A DNA stretch of 10,000 bases from Anaerolinea sp. (GTDB taxonomy: Bacteria > Chloroflexota > Anaerolineae > Anaerolineales > Anaerolineaceae), in the NCBI GenBank assembly GCA_020216845.1, contig JAIWNK010000095.1, positions 1 to 10,000 of the forward strand, in the 5' to 3' direction. Under the pieces are notes generated by a model. It did not search any database and was not told the DNA's origin. It saw only the letters and a list, made by a program, of their open reading frames with translations. Of this stretch, positions 1 through 9,600 are shown piece by piece (the first letter of the stretch is position 1; each line of letters begins with the position of its first letter). Both the position numbers and the translations under genes were made by a program.

Positions 1-2142
1 CGCCAATAGCAAAGTCCCTTCTTGCACCCGCTCAGCCCCCAACACATGGTCCCCCGCCATCAGCTTTATCCCGTTGACGCCAGCTGCCAACAACCCCATT
101 GGACGTACTTCTTGCCCCGCAAAACGGATCAACATACCATGCTCCGTCACCAACAGCAATTCCGTCTCATCCTGCGTCAACAGTACGCTTTGCAGCACAT
201 CTCCCGGATTCATCTTAACCAGCACAAACGCCTGCATCGAGGGCCCGGGCAGGTCGGTCGCAAGCGTCTTTTTCACCACCCCCTCTCGTGACACTGTCGT
301 CACATAACAGGTTGGGCCATCCTCTGCAAAGGTCTGCGGCAAGGAAAACAGCCCCACCACTTCCTCTTCTGTTGTCAAAGCGCACACCTTGCTGACGGCC
401 ACTCCCTCAGCAAACGTTGCCGCCTCAGGAATCGCATGAACAGCAACTGCTGCTGCTCGCCCACTGCGCGTCACCAAATACAACGTATGATGGGTATTGG
501 TGCGCAGCAAAGCCATCGGTGCCTGCCGCCCGCTGATGCGCGGCAGTTCATCCGCCTGGGTGCGCGCAATCACACCATCCGGCATCAACCCCACCCAAAC
601 GACCTGTGCCGGGGTTAAATCCGTTGCTGTCAGCAAATCTGCTGCCACTTCGCCTTCGCGCAACGCCACAATCTGCGTGCGCCGCCGATCCGCATATCGC
701 TGCCGCATTTCCAGCAGCTCCGCCCGCACCACCTCGCGCATCTTCTTGGGCGATTTCAGCAACGCCTCCAATTCCTTGATCTGCGCCAGCAATTCTTTAT
801 ATTCCTGTTCAATCTTCTTGCGTTCCAAAGCAGCCAACCGACGCAGCTGCATCTCCAAAATTGCCTGTGCCTGAAGCTCAGACAGCTTGAACCGCTTGAT
901 CAGTCGCTCCCGCGCCGTTTCCACATCCGGGGCATTGCGAATCGTAGCAATCACCTCATCTAACTGACTCAGCGCAATGCGCAACCCCTCCAAAATATGC
1001 AAACGCTGCCGCGCCCTGGCAAGGTCATATTCGCTGCGACGCCGCACCACTTCGAGCCGATGCTCCAAATACACCCGCAACGCCTGTTTCAATGACAAAA
1101 GACGCGGCTCCCCATTGACCAGCGCCAGCAAGCTAATGCTCAGCGTCGTCTCCAACGGCGTGCGCCGATAAAGCTGCCGCAAAATACCTTCACCATCCGC
1201 CGCCTGCTTCAGCTCAATCACCACGCGCATCCCCTGCCGATCCGATTCATCGCGCAAATCGGCAATCCCTTCCAACGTCCCCTCACGCACCAACTCAGCA
1301 ATCCGCTCAATCAATGCTGCCTTATTTGTCTGATAAGGCAGCTCCGTGATGATCATCCGGTTGCGCCCTCGCCCCATTTCTTCAAAATGCACTCGCCCGC
1401 GCACCGTCACCCGTCCCCGCCCACTGCCGTAGGCGCTCAGCAAATCATTGCCCTGCTGATCCTGTAAAATAATTCCCCCGGTCGGCAAATCAGGTCCCTG
1501 AATGTACTGCACCAAATCACTCACGCTGATTTCTTCCAACCGCTCCCACTTCTCCAACATGAACCCCAACGCATCCACCACCTCGCCCAAATTGTGCGGC
1601 GGAATATTGGTCGCCATGCCGACAGCAATGCCACTTGCCCCATTCACCAACAAATTTGGCAATGCTGCTGGCAAAACCTCCGGCTCATCCAGCGTATCAT
1701 CAAAATTGCGCACAAAATTGATCGTATCACGGTCAATTTGCGCTAACAAATCTACTGCAAACGGCATCAAGCGTGCCTCCGTATAGCGCATTGCCGCCGG
1801 CGGGTCGCCATCCACACTACCAAAGTTGCCCTGTCCATCCACCAAAGGGTAGCGCATACTAAACGTTTGTGCCAGGCGCGCCATTGCCTCATACACTGCC
1901 ACATCGCCATGAGGATGATATTTACCCAATACCTCGCCAACAATACGCGCCGACTTTTTATAAGCCGCTTCAGAACGCAAGCCCATATCATGCATGGCAT
2001 ACAAAATCCGCCGCTGCACAGGTTTCAGACCATCGCGCGCATCCGGCAATGCCCGCGCCACAATCACGCTCATCGCATAATCCAGGTATGATTGCTGCAT
2101 CTCCTGATCAATATCCACTTTACGCACCAATCCAATTTCCAT
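1..2142 (-). CDS. gyrA: DNA gyrase / topoisomerase IV subunit A (3' end cut by window edge)
   Basis: This is the DNA-cleaving A subunit of a cytoplasmic type IIA topoisomerase. It works with a GyrB/ParE-type ATPase subunit to pass one DNA duplex through another. The 714 codons present read open to the left edge with no stop. Residues 10-37 match the conserved family start ([20 protein letters not shown]). The quinolone-resistance region [10 protein letters not shown] is at 76-85, and [10 protein letters not shown] at 116-125 contains the catalytic Arg119-Tyr120 pair. A coiled-coil/tower region follows to about residue 494. From about 515 a beta-pinwheel DNA-wrapping domain begins, with blade motifs such as GVVKKT and [13 protein letters not shown]. 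The C-terminal blades are missing because of the window edge. The ATG start matches the usual family N-terminus, with GGGAG ten bases upstream. No QRRGGKG-type GyrA box is seen where blade 1 should carry it (residues about 535-541), so a topoisomerase IV-like role is possible. Family assignment is very secure; the choice between GyrA and ParC is less so. Confidence 0.95.
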   Translation of the reverse strand, partial: MEIGLVRKVDIDQEMQQSYLDYAMSVIVARALPDARDGLKPVQRRILYAMHDMGLRSEAAYKKSARIVGEVLGKYHPHGDVAVYEAMARLAQTFSMRYPLVDGQGNFGSVDGDPPAAMRYTEARLMPFAVDLLAQIDRDTINFVRNFDDTLDEPEVLPAALPNLLVNGASGIAVGMATNIPPHNLGEVVDALGFMLEKWERLEEISVSDLVQYIQGPDLPTGGIILQDQQGNDLLSAYGSGRGRVTVRGRVHFEEMGRGRNRMIITELPYQTNKAALIERIAELVREGTLEGIADLRDESDRQGMRVVIELKQAADGEGILRQLYRRTPLETTLSISLLALVNGEPRLLSLKQALRVYLEHRLEVVRRRSEYDLARARQRLHILEGLRIALSQLDEVIATIRNAPDVETARERLIKRFKLSELQAQAILEMQLRRLAALERKKIEQEYKELLAQIKELEALLKSPKKMREVVRAELLEMRQRYADRRRTQIVALREGEVAADLLTATDLTPAQVVWVGLMPDGVIARTQADELPRISGRQAPMALLRTNTHHTLYLVTRSGRAAAVAVHAIPEAATFAEGVAVSKVCALTTEEEVVGLFSLPQTFAEDGPTCYVTTVSREGVVKKTLATDLPGPSMQAFVLVKMNPGDVLQSVLLTQDETELLLVTEHGMLIRFAGQEVRPMGLLAAGVNGIKLMAGDHVLGAERVQEGTLLLA

Positions 2143-2152
2143 CTTCCACACA

Positions 2153-2157
2153 CTCCC
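2153..2157 (-). promoter_or_regulatory. Shine-Dalgarno of gyrA
   Basis: GGGAG lies ten bases before the ATG, slightly farther than ideal. A second purine run, GGAAG, directly abuts the ATG and is too close to act as a ribosome site. An in-frame GTG nine bases upstream of the ATG would leave GGGAG with almost no spacing, so the ATG at 2142 is the preferred start. Confidence 0.5.
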
Positions 2158-2181
2158 AAAAAATGATACGTTCCGTGCTTG

Positions 2182-2187
2182 ATTATA
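2182..2187 (-). promoter_or_regulatory. Promoter -10 box of gyrA
   Basis: A perfect TATAAT on the minus strand predicts a transcript start near 2175 and a leader of about 34 bases before the gyrA ATG. No TTGACA-like -35 is seen: the expected positions (about 2205-2210) fall inside the GC-rich terminator stem of rpoC and read AGGGGC. There is no TGn extension. The box sits in the undecamer GCTATAATCAA, which is repeated exactly before the histidine kinase gene. The call rests on the hexamer and its position only. Confidence 0.55.
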
Positions 2188-2202
2188 GCCCAGAATTACA
2201 AA

Positions 2203-2231
2203 CAGCCCCTTCCACTTTCTGGAAGGGGCTG
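2203..2231 (-). terminator. Intrinsic terminator of rpoC
   Basis: A perfect 11-base-pair stem (CAGCCCCTTCC at 2203-2213 with GGAAGGGGCTG at 2221-2231) encloses a 7-base loop. It begins 25 bases past the rpoC TAG stop. On the minus strand it is followed by TTTGTAATT, a short and interrupted T tract. The strong GC stem and its position argue for rho-independent termination of rpoC. The weak T tract means some read-through into gyrA is possible. Confidence 0.8.
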
Positions 2232-2256
2232 CCAACCTGCTTTACAACCATCCAAC

Positions 2257-5200
2257 CTATTCAATCGGCTCGAGCAATTCTTGCCCCGTCTGCTCAGGTT
2301 GTGCAGACTGCCCAGACGCACCAGCGAATCGCCCAAACACAAACCCCGTGCCTGCGGGAATGAGCTTGCCGATGATCACGTTTTCCTTCAAGCCATACAA
2401 TGGATCTTCTGCTGAGGCAATTGCCGCACCCGCCAACACCTTAATCGTGTGCTGGAAGGAGGACGCCGACAAGAACGAATCTGTGCTGAGCGAAGCCTTG
2501 GTCACACCCAACAACACCTCAGCATAGCGCGCCGGTTGCTTGCCTTCTGCAATCATGCGTTCATTCACGCGGCGAATTTCCAACCGATCCACCAAATCCA
2601 TCGGCAGGTAGCCCGTATCGCCAGGGCGAATCACCTGCACACGTCCAAGCATCTTGCGCAACATCACCTCAAAGTGCTTGTCATGAATGTTCTGACCCTG
2701 TGAACGATACACCTTCTGAATTTCAGACAGCAAGTACATCTGACAGGCTTCGCGGCCTTTCAGCCTCAAAATGGTATGCGGATTCAAAGACCCTTCCGTC
2801 AGCGCCTGACCAACTTCAACGTGTTCATTGTCCTTGATCAGCAAGCGCGCCGTTGTTGGAATCTCATATTCTTCCGATTCGCGCTGTTCGTAAGAGACGA
2901 TGACCTTTCGTCCCTCCACGCGCACGCGGCCATTGTGCTGCGCAACAATCGAAGCTTCTTCGTGAACCGCAATCGGGTCGTTCAGCGAAACCGTTGTTCC
3001 ATCCTGCACCTTAATCTCCCAAGATTCAGGCACATCATACTCGTCGCTGACCATCTCGCTATGATCCACGCGCACCGTGCGCAAATCGGTATAACGATCT
3101 GACTGAATGATCTTCGCCGTACCAGCGATGCGGGTAATCACCGCCTCGCCCTTGGGAGCTCGCCGTGCCTCAAACAGCTCTTCCACGCGCGGCAGACCGG
3201 TCGTAATATCTCCACCTGCCGCCACACCCCCCGTGTGGAACGTGCGCAAGGTCAGCTGCGTGCCCGGCTCGCCAATCGATTCAGCCGCCACAATTCCAAC
3301 GGCTGCCCCAGTCTCGACCAATCGTCCCCGACCGAGATCCATGCCATAGCAATGTGCACAAATGCCATGTTCCATTTCACAAGTCAATGGCGAGCGCACC
3401 TTGACTTCTGTAATGCCAGCCTTGATAATGCGGCGAACAAGCGCATGGTCAAGCATGTCGTTGTGCTCAGCCAACACCTCACCGGTCAAAGGATCAACGA
3501 TCCGTGCCGCAGCCAAACGGCCATACAGGCGTGTCCCAAACGATTGCCCCGCCACATCATCGCTCTTGCGCAGCCAAATGCCTTCACGCGTGCCACAATC
3601 CACATCATTGATGATCATATCCTGGGCCACGTCCACCAGACGGCGCGTCAAATACCCGGCATCCGCAGTACGCAGCGCCGTATCCGCCAGACCCTTGCGA
3701 GAACCGTGTGTAGAGATAAAGTATTCCAGCGCCGTCAGCCCTTCGCGGAAATTCGACTGAATGGGCAAGCGAATGATGCGCCCTGCCGGGTCAGCCATCA
3801 AACCGCGCATTCCAGCCAACTGCGAAATTGGGCCAAAACCACCTTTCGTAGCGCCAGAGTTTGCCATCGTTGCCAGGTTGCCGGTTGGGTCCAAGTTACG
3901 ACGCACCGCATCTGCCACCAGTTTGGTTGTCTGCTGCCAGATTTCAATCTGACGCTCATTGCGTTCCTGCTCCGTCAACAAACCACGGCGATAATCTCGC
4001 TCCAGCTTTTCCACATTGCGCTGCGCGTCGGCCAAAATTCCTTCCTTCTCAGCTGGCAAAGAAATATCAGCCACCGCCAAAGTCGAGCCAGAGCGCATTG
4101 CATACTCAAAGCCAATATCTTTGATGCTGTCTGCCACCACAGTCGTCACCGTGTCGCCGCAGATTTCGTACACCTCAGCAATCAAGTCCTTCACGCCACC
4201 CTTATCCAACACATGGTTCATAAATCTCACTTCGGGTGGCAGAATGCGATTGAACAAAACCCGACCAACCGTCGTCTCAAGCAACAAATGAATTGACTTA
4301 TCCAGGCGATGGCCCTGCTCATCGTAATACGTATCCGCCAAGAAGCGAATATTGGCGTGTATATCTACCTGACCAAGCTCATAGGCCATCTCGACCTCAT
4401 CCATGTTGGCAAACACCCGCCCATCCCCACGATGTGCATTCGTGTCGCTAACCGTCAGATAATATACACCCAACACCATGTCTTTCGAGGGACTGATGAT
4501 TGGCTCACCATCTGCTGGTTTGAGCAAATTACGCGAAGAAAGCATCAACATGCGCGCTTCATTGACCGCCTTTTGCGAAAGCGGCACATGCACAGCCATC
4601 TGATCGCCATCAAAGTCCGCGTTGAAAGCGGTCGTCACAAGCGGGTGAAGCTCAATCGCCGACCCCTCCACGAGGATCGGTTCAAATGCCTGAATACCCA
4701 AGCGGTGCAGCGTTGGTGCACGGTTGAGCAAAACCGGGCGATCGCGGATCACCTCTTCCAGCACTTCCCACACTTCGGGCCGGTTGCGTTCGATGAAACG
4801 ACGTGCGCCCTTCACATTCGCAGCATAATTGTGCTCCACAAGACGTGCAATCACGAATGGACGATACAATTCCAACGCCATCGTCTTCGGCAAACCGCAC
4901 TGATAGAGCTTCAGCTTCGGCCCCACCACAATCACAGAACGGCCCGAATAATCCACGCGCTTGCCCAGCAAATTGCGGCGGAAGCGACCCTTCTTGCCCT
5001 TCAGCATATCGCTCAAAGACTTCAACTCACGTCGTCCGCGCCGTGAAAGTGCCTTGCCGCGTTGTGAATTATCTACCAATGAATCCACAGCCTCTTGCAG
5101 CATCCGTTTCTCGTTGCGCACAATCACATCTGGTGCGCCCAATTCCAACAACCGCTTCAAGCGATTATTGCGATTGATGACGCGCCGATACAAATCATTC

Positions 5201-6495
5201 AAATCAGAAGTCGCAAAGCGACCGCCATCCAATTGCACCATTGGCCGCAAATCGGGCGGAATGACCGGTAGCACCGTCAAAATCATCCATTCAGGACGAT
5301 TGCCAGAACGACGGAACGATTCAACAACTTTCAGCCGTGTGGTCGCCTTCTTGCGCTTTTGCTTGCTCTTCGAGGTGCGCACTTCATGCCACAACTCTTC
5401 TGAAAGTTTATCCAAATCCAGCCGGCGCAAAATATCATAGAACGCCTCAGCACCCATATCGGCGCGGAACACCTGTCCCCAACGCGCCTTGAGTTCGCGG
5501 TAGCGGCTCTCGCTCAAGAACGTGAAAGGACGCAGATCTTGCAGTTCGTCGCGATAATGCGCATTTTGTCCTTGCGAAGCCTGAGATTGATCTTCCATCT
5601 GATTGCGCAACTGTTCCATCTCCAAATCAGCCGCAGCGCGCAATTCCGCCACATTCATCTTAATCTGTTCAAGCTCGCGATCAATCTCGCCCTTCAGCTC
5701 CGCTTCCAATTCTTCCAAACGACGCTTAACAACTTTTTGCACTCGCGCAATGTGCTGCGCCGTGATCACTTCGCCCGCCTCTGCCACCACCTCTTTGGCC
5801 GCCTCAAAAACCAGCTGTGTGCGTATCGGCGAACCAAGAGCATCCTGCAAACGTCGCTCCAACGACTGCCCTTCCTGAATCACAGGCTCCAGACGAGCAG
5901 CAATCTGTTCATCGCGCCGCGTTTCAATTTCAGCCTTGCGTTGCTGCAATTCAGCAATTTTACGGTCGCGTGTCTGCTTCACTTCAAGAATTTTGGCATT
6001 GATCTGCGCAGCCTGCTCACGCTCCGAAACACTAATTTCATCTTCCAAACGCTTCTGCGCCTTCTGTCGTGCTTCCTCATCCACATACGTCACAATATAC
6101 TGCGCAAAATACAACACCCGATCCAAATTACGGCGTGAGATATCCAACAACTGCCCCAAGTACGAGGGAATGCGCCGCGTATACCAGATATGCGCCACCG
6201 GCGTTGCAAGCTCAATATGCCCCATTCGTTCACGGCGCACCGAAGCACGTGTCACTTCCACGCCGCACTTATCGCAAATAATTCCTTTATAGCGCGGGTT
6301 CTTATACTTACCACAGTAGCACTGATAATCTCTGGTTGGGCCAAAAATAGCTTCACAAAACAAACCATCTTTCTCTGGCCTTAAACGCCGGTAGTTAATT
6401 GTCTCCGGCTTCAGCACCTCGCCATACGACCAGCTCCGAATCGTATCCGGCGAAGCCAGGTTGATACGCAATGCAACTAAACTCTTGGTTTCCAC
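2257..6495 (-). CDS. rpoC: DNA-directed RNA polymerase subunit beta'
   Basis: This is the 1412-residue beta' subunit, which holds the catalytic Mg2+ of bacterial RNA polymerase. The N-terminal zinc site uses Cys59, Cys61, Cys74 and Cys77. Residues about 145-325 form a charged insert rich in Glu, Arg, Lys and Gln that looks like long coiled coil. The universal core resumes at about 326. NADFDGD at 625-631 carries the three catalytic aspartates (627, 629, 631). The bridge helix is about 915-955 ([20 protein letters not shown]). The second zinc site is Cys967, Cys1039, Cys1046 and Cys1049. The trigger loop (about 1070-1110, [11 protein letters not shown], with Arg1084 and His1087) continues without the large insert seen in E. 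coli. A sandwich-barrel segment (about 1145-1235) and the conserved C-terminal region follow. The GTG start has AGGAGG seven bases upstream. rpoB is not adjacent, as the upstream gene is a histidine kinase. The gene has its own promoter and terminator. Confidence 0.99.
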   Translation of the reverse strand: METKSLVALRINLASPDTIRSWSYGEVLKPETINYRRLRPEKDGLFCEAIFGPTRDYQCYCGKYKNPRYKGIICDKCGVEVTRASVRRERMGHIELATPVAHIWYTRRIPSYLGQLLDISRRNLDRVLYFAQYIVTYVDEEARQKAQKRLEDEISVSEREQAAQINAKILEVKQTRDRKIAELQQRKAEIETRRDEQIAARLEPVIQEGQSLERRLQDALGSPIRTQLVFEAAKEVVAEAGEVITAQHIARVQKVVKRRLEELEAELKGEIDRELEQIKMNVAELRAAADLEMEQLRNQMEDQSQASQGQNAHYRDELQDLRPFTFLSESRYRELKARWGQVFRADMGAEAFYDILRRLDLDKLSEELWHEVRTSKSKQKRKKATTRLKVVESFRRSGNRPEWMILTVLPVIPPDLRPMVQLDGGRFATSDLNDLYRRVINRNNRLKRLLELGAPDVIVRNEKRMLQEAVDSLVDNSQRGKALSRRGRRELKSLSDMLKGKKGRFRRNLLGKRVDYSGRSVIVVGPKLKLYQCGLPKTMALELYRPFVIARLVEHNYAANVKGARRFIERNRPEVWEVLEEVIRDRPVLLNRAPTLHRLGIQAFEPILVEGSAIELHPLVTTAFNADFDGDQMAVHVPLSQKAVNEARMLMLSSRNLLKPADGEPIISPSKDMVLGVYYLTVSDTNAHRGDGRVFANMDEVEMAYELGQVDIHANIRFLADTYYDEQGHRLDKSIHLLLETTVGRVLFNRILPPEVRFMNHVLDKGGVKDLIAEVYEICGDTVTTVVADSIKDIGFEYAMRSGSTLAVADISLPAEKEGILADAQRNVEKLERDYRRGLLTEQERNERQIEIWQQTTKLVADAVRRNLDPTGNLATMANSGATKGGFGPISQLAGMRGLMADPAGRIIRLPIQSNFREGLTALEYFISTHGSRKGLADTALRTADAGYLTRRLVDVAQDMIINDVDCGTREGIWLRKSDDVAGQSFGTRLYGRLAAARIVDPLTGEVLAEHNDMLDHALVRRIIKAGITEVKVRSPLTCEMEHGICAHCYGMDLGRGRLVETGAAVGIVAAESIGEPGTQLTLRTFHTGGVAAGGDITTGLPRVEELFEARRAPKGEAVITRIAGTAKIIQSDRYTDLRTVRVDHSEMVSDEYDVPESWEIKVQDGTTVSLNDPIAVHEEASIVAQHNGRVRVEGRKVIVSYEQRESEEYEIPTTARLLIKDNEHVEVGQALTEGSLNPHTILRLKGREACQMYLLSEIQKVYRSQGQNIHDKHFEVMLRKMLGRVQVIRPGDTGYLPMDLVDRLEIRRVNERMIAEGKQPARYAEVLLGVTKASLSTDSFLSASSFQHTIKVLAGAAIASAEDPLYGLKENVIIGKLIPAGTGFVFGRFAGASGQSAQPEQTGQELLEPIE
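5521..6063 (-). other. Lineage-type coiled-coil insert within RpoC
   Basis: This stretch encodes RpoC residues about 145-325, between the conserved N-terminal segment ending [10 protein letters not shown] and the segment resuming near [17 protein letters not shown]. Compared with E. coli beta', where the two flanks are separated by only a short linker, roughly 170 residues are added. It is dominated by Glu, Arg, Lys, Gln, Ala and Leu with heptad-like spacing, apart from a non-helical break near 220-226 (GSPIRTQ). The boundaries come from comparison with remembered family sequences and are approximate. It is in frame and uninterrupted, so it belongs to the protein and is not an inserted element. 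Confidence 0.75.
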
Positions 6496-6502
6496 GATCC
6501 GA

Positions 6503-6508
6503 CCTCCT
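6503..6508 (-). promoter_or_regulatory. Shine-Dalgarno of rpoC
   Basis: AGGAGG sits seven bases before the GTG codon at 6495, an ideal spacing. It decides the start: the protein begins [21 protein letters not shown], with the initiator GTG read as Met. Confidence 0.92.
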
Positions 6509-6549
6509 CACAAACAGCAACCTGGTATAACTTGGTTTAAGCAAACAAT

Positions 6550-6571
6550 GCGCAAGGGGTAAACCCTGCGC
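6550..6571 (-). promoter_or_regulatory. Hairpin in the rpoC leader
   Basis: On the plus strand GCGC-A-AGGG pairs with CCCT-GCGC around the loop GTAAA, giving an 8-base-pair stem with one bulged base. It lies inside the predicted 5' leader of rpoC, about 40 bases after the likely transcript start and about 55 bases before the GTG. The minus strand after it reads ATTGTTTGC, too poor in T for a convincing attenuator. It may affect mRNA stability or pausing, or have no function. Confidence 0.4.
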
Positions 6572-6614
6572 GAGTACGACTTAGGGGCAAATAACAGCAA
6601 TCATGCAAATGAGC

Positions 6615-6620
6615 ATTATA
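6615..6620 (-). promoter_or_regulatory. Promoter -10 box of rpoC
   Basis: A perfect TATAAT on the minus strand lies between the kinase stop and the rpoC start. It predicts a transcript start near 6608 and a leader of about 110 bases. The best -35 candidate at 17-base spacing is CATAAC (6638-6643), a poor match to TTGACA. The perfect inverted repeat 6623-6639 fills the spacer, so a regulator bound there could control access. Confidence 0.6.
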
Positions 6621-6622
6621 CC

Positions 6623-6639
6623 ACAAAACTTTGTTTTGT
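6623..6639. repeat. Perfect inverted repeat in the rpoC promoter spacer
   Basis: ACAAAAC (6623-6629) and GTTTTGT (6633-6639) are exact reverse complements separated by TTT. The repeat ends two bases upstream of the TATAAT of rpoC, exactly where a repressor or activator site would lie. It is not followed by a T tract on either strand, so it is a poor terminator for the kinase gene. AT-rich 7-base arms can arise by chance in such a region. Confidence 0.5.
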
Positions 6640-6652
6640 TATGGGTTCTTTT

Positions 6653-9600
6653 TTATTTTTGTGTGGCATTTTCTGAACGGCGCAACGGGATTTCCATGAA
6701 GAACGAGCTGCCCTTCCCCAGTTGACTTTCAACCCACACCCGTCCCCCGTGTCGCTCTGCAATCGATTTAACAATCGCCAGCCCTAAACCAGTGCCACGT
6801 TGTTGATATGCTTCACGTCGTCCACTGCGATAGAACTTCTCGAACAAACGCGGCAAATCGAGTGGTGCAACCCCAATCCCTGTATCTTGAACCTCAAACA
6901 TTACCCGCTCATCATCCACGCTCAACCGCACCCACACTTGCCCACCAACCGGCGTATACTTGATCGCATTCTCAACCAGGTTATACAACGCCTGATGCAA
7001 CAAAGCAGGGTCTGCCTGCAACATCACCTTATTGGAAAGCCCCTCACTCAGCAACTGCAAATTCTTCTGCGTCGCCTGCGGCATCAACGAACCAATCACC
7101 TGCTCCACCACTTCGCAAACATTTGTCAATTCCAGCCGCAAATCAATTCCCGCCTCAATGCGCCCCAAATCCAACAGGTTATTCACCAGGCGCGACATAT
7201 TATCCACCCCCAAAATCATCTTTTGCACATAAGCCTTCTGCTGATCATTCATCTCCCCCACCATCTGCAACATCGTTGCATAGCCACGCATCAATGTCAA
7301 TGGCGAGCGCAAATCGTGGCTAACCGTCGCCACAAAATCTGATTTCAGCGTATCCAGCTCCTTAAAATGTGTAATGTCTCGCATCATGCAAATCCGACCA
7401 AACTGTCGCGCCCCCCCTGCTTCGGCATTCTCCTGAATCACAGGAGCCACACTGACGTAATAAATCCGTCCATTGCCAAGGTGAATCTCGCGCGACGCAA
7501 TCCCACCCTCCAACGGGGACATCAGCATGTTTTTCAAATCCGCATGAGCAATCACTTCTTCCACACTGCGCCCAATCACAGCGGTCGCAATCAACCCAGG
7601 TAACTGCACCGCTGCCGGGTTCAGCAAGAACAAACAATTCTGTTTATCGAACACCAACACCGGGTCAGGCGTAGAAGACAAAACAGCTTCCAAACGCTGC
7701 CGGCCAATTTCTGCCGTTGTGTATAGGTGAGAATTGGCCGCCGCCAAAGCAACCTCACCCGCCAACGTACTCAAGAAGCGAACCTCTTCTTCGTCAAAAT
7801 TGCGTGCCTGTTGATACGCCACCCACAGCGCGCCATAATACGTATTTTCATGATAAATTGGCACCGCCAATACAGCCCCCGGTTGCGAACGCCCCGGCAG
7901 AACGTTTAACCGGCGAATGCGCGCCAGATTAGGGATGGAAACAACCGACTTCTGTCGCGTCAAATCAAAAATCTGACCGTCCAAATAGGCATATTCTTCC
8001 GACGCATCGCCAACCCCAACCGAGACCCATTCATTGCCTTCCAGGCTCATTGTAACATCGCGAATCAAAACAACCCGCGCCGCAGCTGCCTGATCCGCAC
8101 ACGCCGCTTCCAACACCGGACGCACGGCCTCCGTCACATCCAGGTTGGCCGCCACGCTCTGACTAACCACCAACAAACGATTTAATTCCTCCAGGCGCGC
8201 CCGCAGACTCACGCGCATTTTCTCAAATGCCGCTGCCAAACGTCCAACTTCATCTACCCCCGTCACCGCCACAGGGGTTTCCAGTTTTCCACGCGCCATT
8301 TCCGCCGACTGCTCTGAAAGCTTTTGCAACGACGCTGTCACTGACCGCAAGCTCAATCGCAGCCCCACAAAAGCAATCGCCACCACCCCAACCAAAATGA
8401 CCAACAACGGAACTGCGATATTCAAGGCCAGCTGTTGCGCAAGTTCCGCCGGAACACTGACCACTACCCCCCAGGGCTTGCCACTTCCCGGACGGTAATA
8501 TACCAGCTGACGCGTGCCAGTCGCCGACACATCATCATAAAACGCCTCTTGTTCTGTCAGGCGACCAATATACGTACTCATCACCAGCGCCCCGCTACTA
8601 GAAGACGTATGATACAAAATATGCTGATTCTCATCCAGGATGACACCTTCACCACCCAAATCTGCAATTGCCTGCAAAGCCTGAATGGTAGACTGTGTAA
8701 ACGGATTGCTGTTCAGGTCAGTGCGTCCAAGCAAAACCCCTACCACCTGCCCATTGTCGTCGCGAATCGAGGCGATGAATGAAACCTGCGCCGTGTTTTC
8801 TCCAGGCCAGGGCGGAACCGTCACCGTTTGTGCCGGAATGCCTTTCAGCGCCAACTGAATAGCAACCCGCTCTTCCTCCGTTGGCCGAATCTGCTCAAAC
8901 AATGCCACCGGGTAGCCGCCAATAGACACGCCCTGCGCGTCAAACAGACTCAGCTGCCTGAAAAATGGCACAGAGCGCAAATGATTCGAAAGCGCCTGTA
9001 TGCGCGCCGCCTCATCTAACTGAACAAGATCGGGTTGCGCAATTTTCAGCGTCAGACTCTGTCCCGTCTCCAGGAAATAAGGCAAACTATCGGTTGAAAG
9101 GCGCGCCGCACTTGCCAAACGGTCTTCAATCATCCGCCTTGCTGCCGCCCCTGCCACTGCCCAATCTGCCACAGTCAACACCAACGCCAAAGCAACCACC
9201 ACAATGAAAATGCCATACAGAAGGCGCTGCTCAAGGCTACTTTCACCCGGTGAAGGCTGCAAGCTCACAGGCCGATACCAAATATCCTCTTTCCGTCGGA
9301 CGGAAAGCGAATACACCAGGCTTGCCACCCCACCCGCTATCAGCAATTCCAGCACCCGAGCCCCCGCCTGCAACCATACCTGCGTCAGCGCATAATCCAG
9401 GCGCACTGCCAGGCCGCCATTTGTTGAGAAAAACACCACCAACATATGCAGCGGAACGCTCAGCAGTGACACAAACCCCGCGGCTACAAATGGCTGTCGC
9501 AAAGCACGGTAAAAGCGCGTGCGATAGGGTTGCCGCACTGCAACCGCATAGAACAGCCCCAGCAAGCCAATCTCCAGTGGCGTAAACAAGGTGTGTGTGC

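Noticed and set aside
1767..2000. A 77-codon minus-strand frame at the start of gyrA
   Set aside because: It is out of frame with conserved gyrA sequence, including the catalytic tyrosine region, and its translation is Trp/Arg/Met-rich nonsense.
3235..4296. A 353-codon open frame on the plus strand, opposite rpoC
   Set aside because: It lies wholly antisense to the universally conserved catalytic half of rpoC, and its translation (rich in His, Gln, Arg and Thr) resembles no protein. It is a by-product of rpoC codon usage.
4309..5046. A 245-codon open frame on the plus strand, opposite rpoC
   Set aside because: It is antisense to conserved rpoC core, has no plausible ribosome site or promoter, and has the same His/Arg-rich shadow composition.
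5521..6063. The RpoC insert as a fused separate gene, intein or mobile insertion
   Set aside because: There are no intein splice motifs, no terminal repeats and no change of frame, and helical inserts in this part of beta' are compatible with family variation.
6623..6639. The inverted repeat as terminator of the kinase gene
   Set aside because: The stem is AT-rich and is followed on the minus strand by GGTATAATG rather than a T tract, so rho-independent termination is unlikely.
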